In this document: positions 8,159-16,943 of the stretch, one piece after another
Position numbering within the stretch: position 1 is the stretch's first letter
How the letters are laid out: each line of letters starts with the position of its first letter
NCBI RefSeq assembly: GCF_000300995.1
Contig: NZ_AMRJ01000017.1
Coordinates: forward strand, 1-64,000
Direction: 5' to 3'
Length of the DNA: 64,000 bases
DNA from: Alcanivorax hongdengensis A-11-3
GTDB lineage: Bacteria; Pseudomonadota; Gammaproteobacteria; Pseudomonadales; Alcanivoracaceae
Translations under genes and position numbers: made by a program
Notes under the pieces: model-generated
Told to the model about the DNA's origin: nothing
Databases searched by the model: none
Seen by the model: the letters and a program-made list of their open reading frames with translations, nothing else

Positions 8159-8930
8159 TGAGCAGGCGCTGGGCTGGCTGCAATCCGGAGCGCCGTCACC
8201 ACAGGCTGTGCATGATATCCGGGTGATCATCAAACAGCAGCGCGCCAGCTGGCAGCTGTTGCGGCCCTGGCTATGCCGCGATGACCATCGGACCATTGAT
8301 CGCGCCCTTGGCCAGGGGGCCAAGGCCCTGGCCACAGCCCGCGACCAGCATGTCATGGCACAGACCCTGGACAACCTGGCAAGAAAAACCCTCAAACACC
8401 GACGACAGGAGCTCAAGCAGGCCCATCGTCACCTGCTGGCGGATTCACCGCCGCCAGAGCCCCCTGGCGTCGACACCACCCGCCAGGCCCTGCATGACGA
8501 TCTGCAGCAATGGCAGCGCCTGAACCTGGTCGTCAGTGATCACGAATTACTGGCGACCGGACTGGCCCGCACCTACAAGCAATGTCGTAACCGCACCATC
8601 AAGGCCCTGGGCAGCCATCAGGCCGAGCCCTGGCACGACCTGCGAAAGTGGGTCAAATACCTGCTCTACCAGCAGCAGGATCTGTCCGCCGGTGGCATCC
8701 CGGCCATCACCGACCACACCAGTCTGGAAAAACTGGGTAACAAACTGGGGAAATTGCACGATCTGGAGGTGCTGCGCCAGTTCCTGCAACACCATCCGGA
8801 CCGGAAAACGGCCAAACCGGCGCTGCAGGCCATTGCCGAGCGAGAGCAACAGCTGCTGAAAAAGTGCCAGCGCAAAAGTCAGGCACTTTTCCATGCCCCC
8901 ACCCGCAAATGGATTCGTGCCGTGCTATAA
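8106..8930 (+). CDS. CHAD domain protein
   Basis: A 274-residue all-helical protein with the conserved histidines and basic residues of CHAD domains (VHDIRVIIKQ near 32-42, WHDLRKWVKYLLY, GKLHDLEVLRQFLQ). CHAD domains bind polyphosphate and other polyanions. With the CYTH protein upstream this suggests a polyphosphate or triphosphate function. I start at ATG 8106, preceded by GGTGGAG; the upstream reading frame (from 7995) overlaps the small ORF and lacks CHAD residues. Confidence 0.9.
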   Translation: MTTPTLIRQLTEQARQRDEQALGWLQSGAPSPQAVHDIRVIIKQQRASWQLLRPWLCRDDHRTIDRALGQGAKALATARDQHVMAQTLDNLARKTLKHRRQELKQAHRHLLADSPPPEPPGVDTTRQALHDDLQQWQRLNLVVSDHELLATGLARTYKQCRNRTIKALGSHQAEPWHDLRKWVKYLLYQQQDLSAGGIPAITDHTSLEKLGNKLGKLHDLEVLRQFLQHHPDRKTAKPALQAIAEREQQLLKKCQRKSQALFHAPTRKWIRAVL

Positions 8931-8945
8931 TCGGCGGCCCAAACC

Positions 8946-9002
8946 GTGCCCGGGGACGACCCCGAAGCCGGCACCTGCGACCGGGGACGCCCCCGTCTGG
9001 AG
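8946..9002 (+). promoter_or_regulatory. Guanidine-II (mini-ykkC type) riboswitch
   Basis: Two short GC hairpins sit directly before the gdx ribosome site. The first is CGGGG-ACGA-CCCCG (8951-8964). The second is CGGGG-ACGC-CCCCG (8982-8995), followed at once by CTGGAG and the ATG at 9010. Two stem-loops with ACGR loops upstream of an SMR gene define the guanidine-II class. The second loop reads ACGC rather than ACGA/ACGG. GTGCC/GGCAC (8946-8950 and 8970-8974) can enclose the first hairpin. Confidence 0.82.
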
Positions 9003-9009
9003 TCATTCC

Positions 9010-9324
9010 ATGGCGTGGTTCATCGTCATTCTGGCTGGCCTGTTGGAAACCGGCTGGGCCTTGGGTTTGAAGTCAAGCCAAGGCTTTACCCGCCCCGTGA
9101 TCACCACTGTCACCCTGATTGCCATGATCGCCAGTGTCTGGCTGCTGGCCCGCGCCATGCAGAGCCTGCCGGTGGGCACGGCCTATGCCGTCTGGACCGG
9201 TATCGGCACCACCGGCACGGTGATCGCAGGCATGCTGTGGTTCGGGGATGCCCTGTCACCGGGCCGTCTGCTCTGTGTGGGCCTGATTATCGCCGGTATT
9301 GTCGGCCTCAAGATCCTGACCTGA
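9010..9324 (+). CDS. gdx: Guanidinium exporter Gdx (SugE-type SMR protein)
   Basis: A 104-residue four-helix small multidrug resistance protein. Glu13 in helix 1 (LLETGWALGLK) is the essential coupling carboxylate. The segment LPVGTAYAVWTGIGTTG matches the Gdx/SugE subtype closely. Gdx proteins exchange guanidinium for protons as dual-topology dimers. The riboswitch immediately upstream supports guanidinium rather than drug export. CTGGAG is the ribosome site and is adjacent to the second hairpin, so control is probably translational. Confidence 0.93.
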   Translation: MAWFIVILAGLLETGWALGLKSSQGFTRPVITTVTLIAMIASVWLLARAMQSLPVGTAYAVWTGIGTTGTVIAGMLWFGDALSPGRLLCVGLIIAGIVGLKILT

Positions 9325-9405
9325 GCCGTGGTTGGGCCAATGTAATGCGGGTATGTTAGGAGCTGTTTCCCTTTTCATTCACCGGTTTTGGAAACGACAA
9401 CCACC

Positions 9406-9999
9406 ATGCAAACAGAAACATCACCGCCCGGCTTCCATGTTCGCCATGCCACCCACCGGGAAACCCTGCTCAAGTTTCTTGGCCTGATCGTTATTCTGGT
9501 GGGCTATTTCGCTTACATGAGCTGGCAGTACAACGCCGCCACCGGTTTCGGTCTGGCAGTGCTGAGCTGGAGCTTTTTCGTGCTGTGCACGCCGGTGGCC
9601 GATGGCGGCTTTATTCTGGCATTCCCGATAAGACTGCTGTTTGGTATCAGCATGACGCTGACCCAGGTGGTGATCTGGTTTGTGGCGATTGCCATCAACC
9701 TGTGGACCTTGTGGTATCACCCGTCGCTCTACGACCTGACGTTTCTCACCAACCTGCTCAAACAGATTCTCACCCAACCCTACCCCTACTGGAGCATCCT
9801 GCTAATCAGTGCCCTTGGCACCTTTCTGTCGATCTATTTCGGTGACGAAATGATGGACGTGACCAGCCACAAACACCGGGAAAAGTTTCATCGTCATGGT
9901 TTTCTCTACAAGGTGATTGCCGTGGTGGGCCTGGGCGTACTCACCATGCTGGCCTACTACCACCTGCTGGAAAGCCTGCACATCCGGTTACCTACCTGA
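9406..9999 (+). CDS. Uncharacterised four-helix membrane protein
   Basis: A 197-residue inner-membrane protein with about four helices (roughly 25-45, 55-75, 85-110 and 130-150) and another near 170-190. Notable is the loop DEMMDVTSHKHREKFHRHG with clustered Asp, Glu, His and Met, which could bind metal. I do not recognise the family. ATG 9406 is preferred over an upstream TTG (9388). It is convergent with metR, the ends overlapping by 8 nt. Confidence 0.75.
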   Translation: MQTETSPPGFHVRHATHRETLLKFLGLIVILVGYFAYMSWQYNAATGFGLAVLSWSFFVLCTPVADGGFILAFPIRLLFGISMTLTQVVIWFVAIAINLWTLWYHPSLYDLTFLTNLLKQILTQPYPYWSILLISALGTFLSIYFGDEMMDVTSHKHREKFHRHGFLYKVIAVVGLGVLTMLAYYHLLESLHIRLPT

Positions 10000-10909
10000 C
10001 CGCCCGGATACCGTTCAGCGTCTTGAAGCAAAGCGCCCGTGCGGTATCCAGAAATTCCTGCACATAGGCGGTCTGCTCGTCTTCTACCCGCACTGCGGCG
10101 TAGAGCGTGCGCCAGACGCCCTGCTCACCAAGGCGCACCGTCTGCAGCAATTCGTGCTCGGTGTACTCGGTCAGCGCCCAGTTGGGCAATGCCGCCACCC
10201 CACGACCGGCGGCCACCAGCTGGGCGGTCATCGGCGTCAGCTCCGCGGTACGAATAGCGCCGGGCTCCACCCCCGCGGGGTTGAGAAAGGCGGTAAACAC
10301 ATCCAGCCGCTCGCGCTCCACCGGGTAAGTGATCAGGGTCAGCTCACTGAGCGTCTGCGGATCAATCCATTTTTGCGCGGCCAGCGGCGACTGCCGCGCC
10401 ACCGCCAGCACCAGTTCATAACGGAACAGGGGAACATAGCGCACGGCCTCGTTTTCCACCGGGTCCGAGCTGATCACCATGTCCAGATCGCCGCGTACCA
10501 GAGCGGGCAGCGGCGCAAAACTGAACGCCGCGGACAGGTCCAGCTCCACTTCCGGCCAGTGCTCCCGGAAGGCATCCAGGGCCGGCATCAGCCACTGAAA
10601 ACAGGAATGGCACTCAATGGCGATATGCAGGCGCCCGGTCTGGCCGGCGGCCAGCCGCTTGAGCTCGCGCTCGGTCTGCTGCACCCGTGGCAACACCTCC
10701 TCCGCCAGCGCCAGCACTCGTAACCCGGCGGTGGTGAACCGCACCGGCCGGGTCCGCCGCACCAGCAGCTCCACCCCCAGCCGATGCTCCAGATCCTTGA
10801 GCTGATGGGACAGGGCCGACTGGGTGACATGCAGACGCTCCGCGGCCTCCACCAGAGAACCCGCTTCTTCGATGGCCTTCAGCGTGGCCAGGTGTCGCAG
10901 CTCCAACAT
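9992..10909 (-). CDS. metR: LysR-type regulator MetR
   Basis: A 305-residue LTTR. The winged helix-turn-helix occupies about 1-60 (LKAIEEAGSLVEAAERLHVTQ), and the effector domain follows (about 90-295). Residues such as HSCFQWLMPALDAFR are typical of MetR, the homocysteine-responsive activator of metE. It is divergent from metE with a 130-bp intergenic region holding a TGAG-N5-CTCA palindrome over its own start codon, suggesting autoregulation. Confidence 0.93.
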   Translation of the reverse strand: MLELRHLATLKAIEEAGSLVEAAERLHVTQSALSHQLKDLEHRLGVELLVRRTRPVRFTTAGLRVLALAEEVLPRVQQTERELKRLAAGQTGRLHIAIECHSCFQWLMPALDAFREHWPEVELDLSAAFSFAPLPALVRGDLDMVISSDPVENEAVRYVPLFRYELVLAVARQSPLAAQKWIDPQTLSELTLITYPVERERLDVFTAFLNPAGVEPGAIRTAELTPMTAQLVAAGRGVAALPNWALTEYTEHELLQTVRLGEQGVWRTLYAAVRVEDEQTAYVQEFLDTARALCFKTLNGIRAVR

Positions 10910-10922
10910 GAGACAATCTCAT
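10908..10922. promoter_or_regulatory. Candidate MetR operator
   Basis: ATGAG-ACAAT-CTCAT is a perfect 5-bp inverted repeat with a 5-bp spacer, close to the MetR consensus TGAA-N5-TTCA. It overlaps the metR start codon. The AT palindrome AATTTAAATT follows at 10923-10932. A second, canonical metE-proximal site is not obvious. Confidence 0.5.
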
Positions 10923-11039
10923 AATTTAAATTAGATATTTGATTTTGCCTCAACTCGCAGTGCTCACACAATAGCACCATGGATGCCTGCCGCTCCCGGG
11001 CGAGCAGGCCTGTGCCACAAGCGATAACAAGGATCAGCA

Positions 11040-13331
11040 ATGACACGTCTTCACAATCTGGGGTTTCCCCGCATCGGTGCCCGCCGGGAGCTGAAACAGG
11101 CCCTGGAAGCCTACTGGGCCGGTGACCTGCAACAAAGCGAACTGGAACACGTGGGCAGAAGCCTGCGCCAGCGCCACTGGGCCCTGCAGGCCGATGCCGG
11201 GCTGGACCTGGTGCCAGTGGGTGATTTCGCCTGGTATGACCAGATTCTGGAATTCTCCTGCCTGCTGGGCGTGGTGCCCCACCGCTTTGCTCAGGACGCT
11301 GATCAACCGGTCAGCCTGGATACCCTGTTCCGCATGGCACGGGGCCGCGCGCCCACCGGCACCCCGGCAGCTGCCTGTGAAATGACCAAGTGGTTTGATA
11401 CCAACTACCACTACATCGTGCCGGAGCTGGCCCCGGACCAGCGCTTCCGCCTTGCCCGCGAGAGCCTGTTCGAGCAGGTGGAAGAAGCCAGGGCACAGGG
11501 CCATAACCCCAAGCCGGTGATTCCCGGCCCGCTGACTTACCTGTACCTGAGCAAGGGTGAGCATTTTGACGGCGCCGACGACAGCGCCAAACTTGCCCTG
11601 CTGGATACCCTGATCCCGGTATACCGTCAGTTGCTGCAACGCCTGGCCGACCAGGGCGTGGAATGGGTACAGGTTGACGAGCCGATTCTGGTACTCGACC
11701 TGCCGGATGCCTGGCAGCGTGCCTACCTGCGGGTATTTGACCAGCTGGCCGGGGCCAGCAACACCAAACTACTGCTGGCCACCTACTTCGGCGGGCTGGG
11801 CAACAACCTGTTCACGGCCCTGGAACTGCCGGTGGCCGGTATTCATCTGGACCGGGTGCGCGGCGGCGATGACCTGGGCCAGATCGTTGCGCGCCTGGGT
11901 GACAAGGTGCTGTCGCTGGGCGTTATCAATGGCCGCAACATCTGGCGCACCAACCTGGACGCGGTGCTGGAGGCGCTGCTGCCGTTGCGTCACGAACTGG
12001 GTGAGCGACTGTGGCTGGCGCCATCGTGCTCTCTGCTGCACAGCCCGGTGGACCTGGACCAGGAGGACAGGCTCGATAACGAGCTGAAAAGCTGGTTGAG
12101 TTTTGCCAAACAGAAGCTCGACGAACTGGCGTTGCTGGGCGGCGCCCTGCGCGGCGACAGCCACGCCAATGCCGGCCTGCAGGCCCAGCGTGAAGCGCTG
12201 CAGGCCCGCGCCCACTCGCCCCGCATCCATAACCCGGACGTGGCGGCGCGCCTGGCCAAATCCGGTGAGCTATGCCGTGATCGCCAGAGCCCCTTTGCCG
12301 AGCGCATCGCCCGACAGCAGCAGGCCCTGAAGCTGCCGGCCTTCCCCACCACCACCATCGGTTCCTTTCCGCAGACCCGGGAAATCCGCAGCGCCCGCCG
12401 GGACTGGAAAGCCGGCAAACTGAGCGACGCGGATTACACTCGCCAGATGCAGGAGGAAATCGCCCTTTGCATCCGCTACCAGGAAGAGGTGGAACTGGAT
12501 GTGCTGGTACACGGTGAGGCCGAACGCAACGACATGGTGGAATACTTTGGTGAACTGCTGGACGGCTTTGCCTTCACCCGCTTCGGCTGGGTACAAAGCT
12601 ACGGTTCGCGCTGTGTAAAACCGCCGATTATCTTCGGCGATGTGCAGCGGCCCCAGCCCATGACGGTAGAATGGGCCCGTTACGCCCAGTCCCTCACCGA
12701 CAAACCGGTCAAGGGCATGCTCACCGGCCCGGTAACCATTCTGCAGTGGTCCTTTGTGCGCGACGACCAGGCCCGCGCCGAGACCTGCAAGCAGATTGCC
12801 CTGGCCCTGCGTGACGAAGTGCAGGACCTGGAGGGCGCCGGCATCAAGGTTATCCAGATCGACGAACCGGCCCTGCGCGAAGGGCTGCCGCTGCGCAAGA
12901 GCGACTGGCAGGCATATCTGGACTGGGCTGTGGACTGCTTCCGCCTGAGCACCGTAGGCGTGCAGGACGACACCCAGATTCACACCCACATGTGCTACTC
13001 GGAATTCAACGACATCATCCAAGCCATCGCCGCCCTGGATGCGGATGTCATTACCATCGAGACCTCACGCTCCAACATGGAACTGCTGGATGCCTTCCGC
13101 GACTTCCAGTATCCCAACGACATCGGCCCGGGCGTCTATGACATTCACTCGCCCAACGAACCGGCGGTGGACTGGATGGTGCAGTTGATGGAAAAAGCCG
13201 CCCGGCGTTTGCCCAGGGAACGCCTGTGGGTGAACCCGGACTGCGGCCTGAAAACCCGGCAATGGGAAGAAACCCGTGGCGCCCTGCTGAACATGGTAAA
13301 GGCGGCCAGGCAGTTGCGAAACGCCGGCTGA
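11040..13331 (+). CDS. metE: Cobalamin-independent methionine synthase MetE
   Basis: A 763-residue cytosolic zinc enzyme transferring methyl from 5-methyltetrahydropteroyl-triglutamate to homocysteine. Both barrels are complete: the N-terminal half starts [17 protein letters not shown], and the catalytic half holds [29 protein letters not shown], the zinc ligands in [15 protein letters not shown] and the final zinc cysteine in NPDCGLKTR. Full family length. AAGGATC precedes the ATG. It is divergent from its activator metR. Confidence 0.98.
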   Translation: MTRLHNLGFPRIGARRELKQALEAYWAGDLQQSELEHVGRSLRQRHWALQADAGLDLVPVGDFAWYDQILEFSCLLGVVPHRFAQDADQPVSLDTLFRMARGRAPTGTPAAACEMTKWFDTNYHYIVPELAPDQRFRLARESLFEQVEEARAQGHNPKPVIPGPLTYLYLSKGEHFDGADDSAKLALLDTLIPVYRQLLQRLADQGVEWVQVDEPILVLDLPDAWQRAYLRVFDQLAGASNTKLLLATYFGGLGNNLFTALELPVAGIHLDRVRGGDDLGQIVARLGDKVLSLGVINGRNIWRTNLDAVLEALLPLRHELGERLWLAPSCSLLHSPVDLDQEDRLDNELKSWLSFAKQKLDELALLGGALRGDSHANAGLQAQREALQARAHSPRIHNPDVAARLAKSGELCRDRQSPFAERIARQQQALKLPAFPTTTIGSFPQTREIRSARRDWKAGKLSDADYTRQMQEEIALCIRYQEEVELDVLVHGEAERNDMVEYFGELLDGFAFTRFGWVQSYGSRCVKPPIIFGDVQRPQPMTVEWARYAQSLTDKPVKGMLTGPVTILQWSFVRDDQARAETCKQIALALRDEVQDLEGAGIKVIQIDEPALREGLPLRKSDWQAYLDWAVDCFRLSTVGVQDDTQIHTHMCYSEFNDIIQAIAALDADVITIETSRSNMELLDAFRDFQYPNDIGPGVYDIHSPNEPAVDWMVQLMEKAARRLPRERLWVNPDCGLKTRQWEETRGALLNMVKAARQLRNAG

Positions 13332-13348
13332 TCGCAGGCAGGATATCG

Positions 13349-13951
13349 TCACAGGCGGGAAAGAGTGGCGATATCCTCAGCCATGCGGGCCACCCGCTCG
13401 TCATTACGCATCATCAGATGTACCCGCCCCTGGCTGTCAAAGCCATAGATCGCCAGACCATGGGACACGCTGTAGTTACCGTCCGCATCCGGCTCGCCGT
13501 AGCCGTAGGCGGTACGATAGCGTTTGGTAATGGCATCCAGCTGCTCGTGGCTGCCAGTGAGCCCCATGACCTGGTCGGAAAAATAGGCGGTATATTGTTT
13601 CAGTAACGCCGGGGTATCGCGTTTCGGATCCACGCTGACAAACAGCACCTGCACCTGCCGGCGCGTTTTTTCCGGTAGTGCTTTCAGGGCCTGACTCAAG
13701 GCCATCAGCGTGGTCGGGCAGTAATCCGGGCAGTGCGTATAGCCGAAAAACAGCAACACGGTCTTGCCGGTCATGGCCTTGGCCGTCACCGGCTGCCCGT
13801 CTTCTCCGGTCAGGGAGAAGGCCAGGTCCGGCATGATGCCGGTGATGTTCTTGCCATGAAAGGTGACCGACGCCTGCTGACAGGCGCTGATCAACATCAC
13901 GCAAGCGATCAACAGCAAGCTTTTCATTGTTCTCGGCAAGAATGTGGGCAT
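13349..13951 (-). CDS. SCO1/SenC-family copper chaperone lipoprotein
   Basis: A 200-residue thioredoxin-fold protein. The copper site is intact: Cys74 and Cys78 in HCPDYC and His164 in SVSHGLAIYG. The N-terminus is a lipoprotein signal ending LISAC. SCO proteins deliver copper to the CuA site of cytochrome oxidase or act as thiol reductants. ATG 13951 has GGGGAT upstream; ATG 13927 is an alternative. It follows the CtaG-like gene by 4 nt, so the two probably serve oxidase assembly together. Confidence 0.93.
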   Translation of the reverse strand: MPTFLPRTMKSLLLIACVMLISACQQASVTFHGKNITGIMPDLAFSLTGEDGQPVTAKAMTGKTVLLFFGYTHCPDYCPTTLMALSQALKALPEKTRRQVQVLFVSVDPKRDTPALLKQYTAYFSDQVMGLTGSHEQLDAITKRYRTAYGYGEPDADGNYSVSHGLAIYGFDSQGRVHLMMRNDERVARMAEDIATLSRL

Positions 13952-13955
13952 ATCA

Positions 13956-14768
13956 CTATCCCCGTTGGTTGTCGTAGTGCAGATACAGGCGCAGCACCAC
14001 CAGTGCCCCCAGCACCGTCATCATGGCCGGGGGAATCCAGGTAAACACACCGCCCAACACCTGGTCGGTGGCCGGATCGATGGGCCAGGCGCGCCCGCAC
14101 ACCGAATAAACATCATAGAGCCCCGGCGGGGAAAACGTGATGTAGGCGCCCAGCAGAATCTGTGGGAACAGCGCCCCCAGCAACATCATGAAGCGCACAC
14201 CAAAACCCGAGGTGCCGGCCTTCTGCGGATCGCGCGGATCGAGAATCACCAGCCAGAAAATCACCCCGTCCACCAGCATCGATGCATTCATCAGTTCGTA
14301 GCGCGGCAGACTCAGCATGGCATCAAAATGCACCGCCGGCCAAAGCCAGAAAAAAATCAGCCCCACGAACAGCACCGTGGCCACCACCGGGTCAAACAGG
14401 ATACGGCGCAGGGGTCGCCAGGCCATGGCCAGCCCCGGCAGGCGCCAGCGGCCGAAGGCCGCCATGAAGACCGGAATGGGATTGGCCAGGGCAATCAGAA
14501 AGGCGCCCAGATGATGCAGCACCAGATGCTGAAGGCGATGCATGAAAAACATGAAGCGTGCGTAGTAATCGAACTGGGTATGCATCACCGCATAGCACAG
14601 CAGCACACCGAGGAGAAAAGAAGCGATACGCCAGGGAGAAGGCCCCCGCCCTGCCTGCCACAACCGCCAGGCACCAAGCCCGTAAAGAGCGACAAAAAAC
14701 AGACACGACAGCACCGTCAACGGGGAAAAAATGTAAGGCGTCAACGCGCCCTGTACGCTCTGCCACAT
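13956..14768 (-). CDS. ctaG: Cytochrome c oxidase assembly factor, CtaG (caa3) family
   Basis: A 270-residue polytopic membrane protein with about seven helices, of the caa3_CtaG family (unrelated to Cox11). Conserved features include HTQFDYYARFMFFMHRLQH and several membrane histidines (LQHLVLHHLGAF) that could bind copper. It is paired with the SCO1-like gene 4 nt downstream. No oxidase structural genes are in the window. Confidence 0.9.
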   Translation of the reverse strand: MWQSVQGALTPYIFSPLTVLSCLFFVALYGLGAWRLWQAGRGPSPWRIASFLLGVLLCYAVMHTQFDYYARFMFFMHRLQHLVLHHLGAFLIALANPIPVFMAAFGRWRLPGLAMAWRPLRRILFDPVVATVLFVGLIFFWLWPAVHFDAMLSLPRYELMNASMLVDGVIFWLVILDPRDPQKAGTSGFGVRFMMLLGALFPQILLGAYITFSPPGLYDVYSVCGRAWPIDPATDQVLGGVFTWIPPAMMTVLGALVVLRLYLHYDNQRG

Positions 14769-14821
14769 GGGGAAGCCTTCACCAGCGAAGACCTAAAACT
14801 GGCGCAGTACCCTTGCTGTCG

Positions 14822-16000
14822 TCAAGAAGAAGGCGAATCCAGCGTGCGGCGCAGCAATCGGTCCGGGCCCAGCTCCACCGGCGACGGCTCACCGGGCAGT
14901 TGCCAGTGGCCGGCGTGACGCTCATCGGGTTTGCTGTCACGTACTGGCATGCTGGTCAGATCCGCCAGTGCATCGCGGAACAGGTCGGTACGGTAGCACT
15001 GGGCAGCAAAGGTCTGCTTTTCTTCCAGGTCACACTGACGCCAGCGCTGCATTTGCGCCAGCAGGAAGCCAGCATCGGAGCGCCACGGGAAATTGGCCTG
15101 AAAGCCGGCGAACACATGGAAATGGTGGGCCGGATAGGGCTGGCCGGTGAGCCCGCCGGGCAGACGCTGGGTAAACGGTGCACGGATCACTTCCGCGGGC
15201 ACATCCAGCCAGGCCGGGTGCGCCAGCAGCTCCAGGCATTCCGGCATATGCCGGTCGGCGTGGCAGGCGGCGCGATACAGTGCACGCAGCAAGGCCCGGT
15301 GGGTCTGTGGATGCTGGGCCACCCAGTCACGGGTCACCGCCAGCACCTTTTCCGGCGCGTTCTCCCAGATCTGGTAGCCGGACAGAATGCAATGGCCCGC
15401 CCCGGTCAGCGCCGCCAGGCTGTTCCAGGGCTCCCCCACACAGAAGCCGTCGATATGGCCAAGGCGCAGGTGATCGACCATTTGCGACGGTGGCAGCACC
15501 ACCAGCTTGACGTCGTGGTCCGGGTCCAGCCCGGCCACGCTCAGCCAGTGGCGCAGTTGGTAGGCATGGCAGGAAAACGGAAACACCACGGCCAACACCA
15601 ATGGGGCCTCGCCGCTGCCGGCCCGGGCCGCCACCAGCTTGTTCATGGCCAGGGCCATGTCCGCCGGCGTGGGCCCCTCCGCCAGGGCGCACAGTCCCTG
15701 GAACAGCATTGGTGACACGGTGACGCCGTTACCGTTGAGCCCCATGGAAAACGCCGTGGCCAGGGGCTTCTTGATACAGCCCAGCCCCAGGGAGGTGGAC
15801 AGCAACATGGGCGCCAGCATGGGGGCGGCATCCAGCTGCCCGACCAGCAGACGGTCACGCAGGCTGGCCCAGCTCCATTCCGGTTGCAGCTCCACGTCCA
15901 GGCCTTCCTCGGCGAAATAGCCGGCCTCCTGGGCCACCGCCAGTGGCAGACTGTCGGTCAATGGCATGTAGCCGATACGCACGGGGGTTCTGTCACTCAT
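14822..16000 (-). CDS. nasS: Nitrate-responsive regulator NasS (NrtA/CmpA-like)
   Basis: A 392-residue relative of the nitrate-binding protein NrtA, but with no signal peptide, so it should be cytosolic. Segments MPLTDSLPLAVAQEAGYFAEE, GLNGNGVTVS and IDGFCVGEPWN match the NrtA/CmpA/NasS fold. In NasS-NasT systems NasS holds the ANTAR protein NasT inactive until nitrate or nitrite binds. Here nasT lies just upstream. ATG 16000 has GGAGG seven nt before it. The start overlaps the end of a 58-residue ORF by 8 nt. Confidence 0.9.
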   Translation of the reverse strand: MSDRTPVRIGYMPLTDSLPLAVAQEAGYFAEEGLDVELQPEWSWASLRDRLLVGQLDAAPMLAPMLLSTSLGLGCIKKPLATAFSMGLNGNGVTVSPMLFQGLCALAEGPTPADMALAMNKLVAARAGSGEAPLVLAVVFPFSCHAYQLRHWLSVAGLDPDHDVKLVVLPPSQMVDHLRLGHIDGFCVGEPWNSLAALTGAGHCILSGYQIWENAPEKVLAVTRDWVAQHPQTHRALLRALYRAACHADRHMPECLELLAHPAWLDVPAEVIRAPFTQRLPGGLTGQPYPAHHFHVFAGFQANFPWRSDAGFLLAQMQRWRQCDLEEKQTFAAQCYRTDLFRDALADLTSMPVRDSKPDERHAGHWQLPGEPSPVELGPDRLLRRTLDSPSS

Positions 16001-16169
16001 GGGATGCCTCCAGAGACGGGCTCTCGCCACTGGCCGGATCGTCAAATCCCATGCGCTGCTTCAGCGCCTCGGACTCACCGAAGCGACGGTTGTTGTGCCC
16101 GTGGCAAGGCGCCGTGTCATCCCGGCCGGCAAGACGCCGGGGCTGTTTGAGTGGAGAGATTCGTCGCAT
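15993..16169 (-). CDS. Candidate 58-residue small protein between nasT and nasS
   Basis: An ORF beginning ATG at 16167-16169, five nt after the nasT stop, and ending TGA at 15993-15995, overlapping the nasS start by 8 nt. AGGGG at the nasT end is about 9 nt upstream. The product is hydrophilic and rich in Arg, Glu and Ser, with the core CHGHNNRRFGESEALKQRMG. The end-to-end packing argues that it is translated and couples nasT to nasS. I recognise no family. Confidence 0.55.
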   Translation of the reverse strand: MRRISPLKQPRRLAGRDDTAPCHGHNNRRFGESEALKQRMGFDDPASGESPSLEASHE

Positions 16170-16174
16170 GCGCC

Positions 16175-16762
16175 CTACCCCTGAGCCTTGAGAATTTCCG
16201 CGTAATCGAGCACCGCCCGGGCCACCTGAATCAGTGGCTGGCCGGTGTTCATGGCCTGGCGGCGCAGGGTGCTGTAGGCATCCTGCTCATTGAGCCGGCG
16301 GCGCTGCATCAGAAGCCCCTTGGCCCGTTCGATGATTTTCCTTTCCGCCAGGGCTTCACGGGTTTGTTCCAGCTCTTCACGCAATGCCTGATATTCCCGA
16401 AAGCGGGCGGTGGCCACCCGCATCACGCCTCGCACCCGGGCCAGATCGGTTTCGCCGGCCACATAGGCACTGACACCGGCCCGCAGGGCCGCCACGATCA
16501 GGTCTTCGTCATCCTGACTGCAGAACATCACCATGGGGCGCGGCATGTCACGCTGGATCAGCGCCATGCTCTCCAGGGTATCCCGGTCCGGGGCGTCCAT
16601 ATCGACGATTACCACGTCCGGGTTGCTGGCATGCACCTTTTCAGCCAGGCCGGCGGCACTGGTCAACCGACAGAGGATTTCGTGGCCTTCATCGGTCAGT
16701 GCCCGCTCCAGCATGGCGGCACGCGGCGGCTGGTCATCCACCAGCATGATTTTCAGTGCCAT
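16175..16762 (-). CDS. nasT: ANTAR-type antitermination response regulator NasT
   Basis: A 195-residue two-domain protein. The receiver domain (about 3-118) contains IMLVDDQ and the likely acceptor Asp54 in VIVDMDAPD. The C-terminal ANTAR RNA-binding domain (about 130-190) carries ERKIIERAKGLLMQRR and AYSTLRRQAMN. NasT binds paired hexaloop hairpins and prevents leader termination of nitrate assimilation genes; matching hairpins lie upstream of nrtA at 21454-21522. The start is uncertain: ATG 16762 gives family length, ATG 16783 and 16780 are alternatives, and none has a strong ribosome site. Confidence 0.93.
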   Translation of the reverse strand: MALKIMLVDDQPPRAAMLERALTDEGHEILCRLTSAAGLAEKVHASNPDVVIVDMDAPDRDTLESMALIQRDMPRPMVMFCSQDDEDLIVAALRAGVSAYVAGETDLARVRGVMRVATARFREYQALREELEQTREALAERKIIERAKGLLMQRRRLNEQDAYSTLRRQAMNTGQPLIQVARAVLDYAEILKAQG

Positions 16763-16863
16763 AGGGTCTGAGGCATCCATCATGGTATTTGCATTGACCG
16801 GTGCAACCGCTGTGCCAGCCGGCAATGCATCCAAGTCATTGTTTTTAAAGATTACGTCATCAT

Positions 16864-16904
16864 AAAAAAGCACCGGACGGCACGTTTGTGTTCCATCCTG
16901 GTGC
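16864..16904 (-). terminator. Rho-independent terminator after the nrtABD-porin operon
   Basis: On the minus strand GCACC-A-GGATGG pairs with CCGTCC-GGTGC, giving an 11-bp stem with one bulged A and a 12-nt loop, followed by six U. It lies 39 bp past the porin stop and before nasT, which therefore probably has its own promoter within 16763-16863. Confidence 0.82.
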
Positions 16905-16943
16905 ACGCCGCGGCCCGCAATTGGCACCGCGGCTGCCCACGAC

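Noticed and set aside
13944..14918. 324-codon plus-strand frame over ctaG
   Set aside because: His/Gln-rich antisense product with no hydrophobic pattern or family similarity; ctaG is clear on the minus strand.
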